A stretch of DNA of 26,562 nucleotides from Deltaproteobacteria bacterium (GTDB lineage: Bacteria; Desulfobacterota; Anaeroferrophillalia; Anaeroferrophillales; Tharpellaceae): NCBI GenBank assembly GCA_030633185.1, contig DAOVTG010000008.1:1-26562 (forward strand). The letters are read 5' to 3'. This document shows, in pieces, positions 23,585 to 26,562 of this stretch. The position numbers and the translations under genes were made by a program. The first letter of the stretch is position 1; each line of letters opens with the position of its first letter. The notes under the pieces were generated by a model. The model ran no database searches and was not told the DNA's origin. It worked only from the letters and a program-made list of their open reading frames with translations.

Positions 23585-24733
23585 ATGATGAAACTGAAGT
23601 ATATTGCCTTTGTAGTCGTTATGGTATTGATGTCGGTTGCTTGCGGGCAGGTGACAAAAGAGACATTAAGCCCGGTTCCGACCGATAGAATCACGCCTTC
23701 GGGTAAACGGGTGGTGATCATGCCCTTTGCCGACTACACCCCGGATTCAAGTCCGGAGCTCTACTGGCGGCGTAACCTTTTGGTGACCGAAGCCCTGGAA
23801 GATGAGTTTGCCCGGTACGGTTTGATGTCAGCCTTGGAGGAGGATGTAGTCGAGTACCTCTTAGACGAACATATTATCGAACCACCGGAAATTTTCTTTG
23901 CCGAAACCCCTAATAATAACTACATGCGTTCCGAAGTCGATAGCGGCGACTGGTCGGCGGCTATGATCCAGGAACTTCAGTACGCCATCACCCGCAATGA
24001 AGAAATCGAAAAGCAAGATCAACAGCAGCGGGCGAAAGATAGTGGGACTTCAGGTAGCGCCCTCCATATCTCTTTAAGCAGTCAGGAAGTTGCCAAGATA
24101 GGGAATTTCTTCGGGGCCGACTATATTGTCCGCGGTCGCTTGATTGAATTCGAAAAAGGGGTTGCCAAAGACGATTTCAATCCCTTCCATGTCGGTATGC
24201 TGCCGTTTTTTTTCAACAGCAGTCAACGCCTGCTTTTCGGTTTGGCAAAATCAGAAAATTATGAACTGATGGACAAGATGGCGATCGGCGGTATTTTGGG
24301 TAGTGCCATCGGCCATGCCAACAAAAATTCCCCCTTCGATGAGAGTAAAAAGACCGAGAGTTCCGGCCATCCTCTTTTTGGCCCGACGGTGACCAGTGTT
24401 ACCGATTATCACGCCTTAAATACGGCTCTTTGGGGGGTTGCCGGTGCCAGTGCCGCCTATCTCGCCCATAACGGCGGCAAAGTTCCACGAGCGGTTGTGC
24501 AGATCAGGATCATGATTCAAGATGCCCGCACCGGTCGCCTGCTCTGGAGTAACCGCTCCGAGGTCGAAGTTATACCGGAGAGTGTCTATGCTAATCAAGA
24601 GTATCGCAAATTGATTGCCAAAGCGATTCGTCGAGCCACCAGCAGTCTGGTTCACAGCTTTATCGCTACTGTTGAGGGTGATCTTCTGACAATCCCGATT
24701 GAACCGACGGTGGTTAGCGATAATAAATCGTAA
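23585..24733 (+). CDS. CsgG/LpoB-like outer-membrane lipoprotein, function unknown
   Basis: This 382-residue protein starts with a signal peptide ending in LMSVACGQ, a near-lipobox, so the mature protein is probably lipid-anchored at C21. KRVVIMPFADYT, LVTEALEDEFARYGL, FGADYIVRGRLIEFEKG and VQIRIMIQDARTGRLLWSNR resemble the CsgG/LpoB/GNA1162-type lipoprotein fold, in which a small-protein or peptidoglycan partner is bound at the envelope. A less conserved insert (about 95-160, with NNNYMRS and EEIEKQDQQQR) and two glycine/alanine-rich stretches (GGILGSAIGH; WGVAGASAAYLAHNGG) interrupt it. GGAGGA lies six bases before the ATG at 23585. No curli genes or mrcB partner are nearby, so the role is open. 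Confidence 0.7.
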   Translation: MMKLKYIAFVVVMVLMSVACGQVTKETLSPVPTDRITPSGKRVVIMPFADYTPDSSPELYWRRNLLVTEALEDEFARYGLMSALEEDVVEYLLDEHIIEPPEIFFAETPNNNYMRSEVDSGDWSAAMIQELQYAITRNEEIEKQDQQQRAKDSGTSGSALHISLSSQEVAKIGNFFGADYIVRGRLIEFEKGVAKDDFNPFHVGMLPFFFNSSQRLLFGLAKSENYELMDKMAIGGILGSAIGHANKNSPFDESKKTESSGHPLFGPTVTSVTDYHALNTALWGVAGASAAYLAHNGGKVPRAVVQIRIMIQDARTGRLLWSNRSEVEVIPESVYANQEYRKLIAKAIRRATSSLVHSFIATVEGDLLTIPIEPTVVSDNKS

Positions 24734-24827
24734 AGTTTTATAGAAATACGTTATTATGTACGACGCATTAGGAATAGGTAAACGTGAGTTTAAGATAAAG
24801 AGATATGTTGGTTAGGGGTATATCAAG

Positions 24828-25043
24828 ATGCATAGATTTGTAGTTTGTTTGGATAATAGCGGTTATCAGACATCGCTTGAACGACGGAAACTGTATGAGG
24901 TTATACCTGACTCTGGGGCCTTGAAGCACAATCAAATCAGAGTTGTTGATGAATCCGGTGAAGATTATTTGTTTCCTGAGAAAATCTTCTTGGAGTTACC
25001 GATTGCCGAGGTGATTGCTGAGAAAATGGCAAAAATTGCATAA
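24828..25043 (+). CDS. Small conserved hypothetical protein
   Basis: This 71-residue, charged protein has no signal peptide or membrane segment. Notable pieces are RFVVCLDNSGYQTSLERRK, YEVIPD and RVVDESGEDYLFPE. I recall similar small proteins of unknown function near toxin-antitoxin-type genes, but cannot name a family. AGGGG stands about nine bases before the ATG. It ends 22 bases before the DUF4258-like gene on the same strand and could be part of the same transcript. Confidence 0.7.
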   Translation: MHRFVVCLDNSGYQTSLERRKLYEVIPDSGALKHNQIRVVDESGEDYLFPEKIFLELPIAEVIAEKMAKIA

Positions 25044-25065
25044 GCATCAATGAAGGGCAAGTTAA

Positions 25066-25290
25066 GTGAAGGTAACATTCTCTCGTCATGCAAAACGAAG
25101 AGCGAAATTATATGGAATACAAGAGTCTGTAATTGGGGAAATACTTTCTGAATTGCGTTTTGACGATGGTGAATATGAGTTGATTAGAGACGTTGCCGGT
25201 TTTAAATATCCTATTAAAATTGTTGTTTCGGTGAGAAGAAGTATTTTGACGGTGATTACAAGTTATCCTTTGAAAAAGGGGGTAAAATAG
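25066..25290 (+). CDS. DUF4258-like small protein, possible RelE-type toxin
   Basis: This 74-residue basic protein begins VTFSRHAKRRAKLYGIQESV and continues with a hydrophobic SVRRSILTVITSYP strand, a pattern seen in DUF4258 proteins, which resemble the RelE/ParE toxin fold. It starts with GTG after AAGGG at a suitable distance. The stop shares a base with the start of the DUF2283 gene (TAGTG), which indicates coupling. Toxin activity is an inference from fold resemblance and from the partner gene. Confidence 0.7.
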   Translation: MKVTFSRHAKRRAKLYGIQESVIGEILSELRFDDGEYELIRDVAGFKYPIKIVVSVRRSILTVITSYPLKKGVK

Positions 25291-25517
25291 TGAAAGTACA
25301 TTATGATGAAGAGGTTGATGTTCTGTATATCGAGTTTGGTGAGCAAAGGCCGGATGGGGTTATTGAAATCTCAGAAGGAATTAATCTTGATACCACTGAT
25401 GATGGGAAGCTTACCGGTATTGAAATTCTTTCGGCATCCCAAAAAATCAATCTTGACACTATCTTATCCTACACCATTGAGTTAGACCATGGTTTGATGG
25501 GGAAAAAAATAGCTTAA
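25290..25517 (+). CDS. DUF2283 protein, possible antitoxin partner
   Basis: This 75-residue protein has the clear DUF2283 pattern: MKVHYDEEVDVLYIEFG at the start, then GINLDTTDDGKLTGIEIL. DUF2283 proteins are small, acidic and often encoded next to DUF4258 or RelE-like genes, where they are suspected antitoxins. The GTG start overlaps the upstream stop codon, and AAGGGGGT just before it is a strong ribosome-binding site. The toxin-first order differs from the usual antitoxin-first order but is known in other systems. Confidence 0.85.
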   Translation: MKVHYDEEVDVLYIEFGEQRPDGVIEISEGINLDTTDDGKLTGIEILSASQKINLDTILSYTIELDHGLMGKKIA

Positions 25518-25522
25518 TTAAA

Positions 25523-25674
25523 GTAACTATTCAGGTGCCCACCATAAAGTTACAATAAATAGCGGCGAACTTTGCTTCGCTCTCATAAACGGGGTCAAAG
25601 CTGGGGTGCTGCGCACCTTGAACCAGCAATGACCCCAATCCCGGCAAGTTTTAAGACAGAACCTGAATAGCGTC
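25523..25674 (+). repeat. Repeat family 2, second full copy
   Basis: It begins GTAACTATTCAGGT (25523-25536) and ends ACCTGAATAG (25661-25670), after which the end is altered (CGTC instead of TTAC). CCACCATAAAGTTA near the left end is shared with the copy at 19117, and GCGAACTTTGCTTCGCTCTC with the partial copy at 14667. An internal GGGGTCA...TGACCCC stem replaces the GGGGACA...TGTCCCC stem of the other copies, a compensating change. It follows the DUF2283 gene directly. Confidence 0.75.
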
Positions 25675-25729
25675 CCAGACTGCTGGCGCAGCCACATATT
25701 TAGAAGTAACTATATGTCACTTTCAATAA

Positions 25730-25794
25730 TTAGCCACAGACCCACACAGACAAAGGGGTTTTGTCTGGGGTTGTCTGTGTGGGTCTGTGGCTAA
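25730..25794. repeat. Long foldback, 24-bp perfect arms
   Basis: The left arm at 25730-25753 begins TTAGCCACAGACCCACACAG and is exactly complementary to 25771-25794; the loop is 17 bases and holds a third copy of the TTGTCTG unit. It lies between repeat family 2 and the secreted repeat protein gene. A terminator role is possible on the plus strand, but the following run is A-rich, so a dispersed foldback element is more likely. The stretch after it (25795-25870) is AT-rich and shows nothing else. Confidence 0.85.
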
Positions 25795-25881
25795 AAAAGT
25801 TGTTACTTGGAAGTTACCATTTTCAATTTATTTATAAATTAAATTTTTTTTGTTTCCGGTTCATCCGGGTCAGGGGGAAGT

Positions 25882-26562
25882 ATGAAGTCAACAGGAATGA
25901 TAAATGATCGGCTGAATGGTAACAAAAGTTATCGTTCGCTACGCTATCTTTGTCTGGCTCTCTTGTTGTTTATAGCTGGGACAGCTATTTCGATCACACC
26001 GGTTCAAGCCGCTAACGAGGGTGATAATATTCCCATTTCGATTGGCGATGCTCCTTATCCAAATGATGACGCTTCGTCAGATCCTCCTTACCTGCTCTAT
26101 GACGATCAACAGAACCCCTCGATTATCGCCCTGCCGGATAAAAATAAATGGTTTGTGGTCTGGGAAGACTGGCGTAACTGGAGTACCACTGGATCCGATA
26201 TTTACGGTCGTTTTATTAACGACGATGGTACGCTGTGTGGTGATGAAATTGCTATTAGTACGGCTTCCGGTAACCAGACGGTACCGACGGCTGCCTACAG
26301 CAGCGGTGATGATAATATCCTGATTGCCTGGCAGGATACGCGGGGTGCGGCTGATGAGGGTTATATCTATTACGACGTTCTCGACACTTCTTCACTTCCC
26401 ACGACGTGTCCCACAGCGGCGGATTTGGATGGTGAGATTGCTCTTGACTACACCCCTATTGGTGGAGATGAACTGATTTCGCGTAAATTGCCGAAAGCCG
26501 CCTATGATACGGCTCGGGATCAGTTCTGGTTGGTCTGGGTTGAGAGTCGTGATGCTTTACAG
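25882..26562 (+). CDS. Secreted repeat protein, N-terminal part (runs off window)
   Basis: The frame is open from the ATG at 25882 to the right edge (227 residues). GGGGGA precedes the start. After a charged N-terminus a signal sequence (YLCLALLLFIAGTAISITPV) is followed by a likely cut after VQA. The mature part repeats a Trp-centred unit: FVVWEDWRNW with SDIYGRFINDDG (about 90-110), LIAWQDTRG (about 147) and FWLVWVESRD (about 215). Such WxDxR...DIYGxxxxxxG units occur in large, beta-propeller-like surface proteins. Function is unknown. It is probably much longer than seen here. Confidence 0.8.
   Translation, partial: MKSTGMINDRLNGNKSYRSLRYLCLALLLFIAGTAISITPVQAANEGDNIPISIGDAPYPNDDASSDPPYLLYDDQQNPSIIALPDKNKWFVVWEDWRNWSTTGSDIYGRFINDDGTLCGDEIAISTASGNQTVPTAAYSSGDDNILIAWQDTRGAADEGYIYYDVLDTSSLPTTCPTAADLDGEIALDYTPIGGDELISRKLPKAAYDTARDQFWLVWVESRDALQ

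Noticed and set aside
9520..25674. The recurring repeats as a CRISPR array
   Set aside because: Copies are 94-160 bases long, far apart, inverted relative to each other and without regular spacers or cas genes.
26021..26323. A 100-codon plus-strand frame near the right edge
   Set aside because: It is out of frame inside the secreted repeat protein, whose frame has a signal peptide and repeat units and stays open to the end.

Overview
The window is a stretch of bacterial chromosome of moderate GC content. It carries ordinary housekeeping genes broken up by short repeats, small toxin-antitoxin-type genes and one decayed biosynthetic locus. A tetraheme c3-type cytochrome, a System II cytochrome c maturation pair (ResB/CcsB), ubiE/menG, a gap-pgk-tpiA-secG cluster and tandem PPK2 kinases suggest an anaerobic, deltaproteobacterial (Desulfobacterota-like) organism. 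That placement is an inference from gene content; no rRNA or other taxonomic marker gene was identified.

Layout. Positions 1-601 hold the 3' end of a hydantoinase B/oxoprolinase gene. Positions 639-1258 hold a VapC/Phd-type toxin-antitoxin pair on the minus strand. Two consecutive PPK2 genes (1506-3460) converge on a shikimate kinase-like gene (3457-4131, minus) with a cysteine-rich N-terminal extension. Positions 4280-5198 are the remains of thiF and thiH, apparently shortened by two deletions. Positions 5217-7142 encode an unusual cytoplasmic protein: receiver, NrtA/CmpA-like solute-binding domain, CheW. A transglutaminase-like gene and an mltF-like lytic transglycosylase follow on the minus strand (7214-9378). 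Then come an MFS transporter, dapB, gyrA, ubiE/menG and elbB (9672-16177), a tetraheme cytochrome with resB-ccsB (16347-19109), and the glycolytic cluster gap-pgk-tpiA with secG (19570-23223). The right end holds a CsgG/LpoB-like lipoprotein, three small ORFs including a DUF4258/DUF2283 pair, and the start of a large secreted repeat protein that runs off the window.

Two families of short non-coding repeats stand out. Family 1 is about 150 bp, has similar inverted ends and an internal hairpin, and occurs as three full copies (9520, 11893, 22630) plus fragments near 590 and 9410. Two copies differ at only two positions although they lie 13 kb apart in opposite orientation, and two copies are flanked by short direct repeats. 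This is what a MITE-like mobile element looks like. The elements supply the stop codons of dapB and, as a fragment, of the hydantoinase gene, and the ribosome-binding site of the MFS gene. Family 2 is about 155 bp with ends GTAACTATTCAGGT/ACCTGAATAGTTAC and occurs at 19117, 25523 and, partially, 14667. Two further long foldback sequences lie at 19451 and 25730.

The genes form small units: toxin-antitoxin, PPK2 phosphate/nucleotide metabolism, cell-wall enzymes, electron-transfer cytochrome plus heme attachment, and lower glycolysis plus protein export. The best candidates for something undescribed are the receiver-SBP-CheW protein and the family 1 element.
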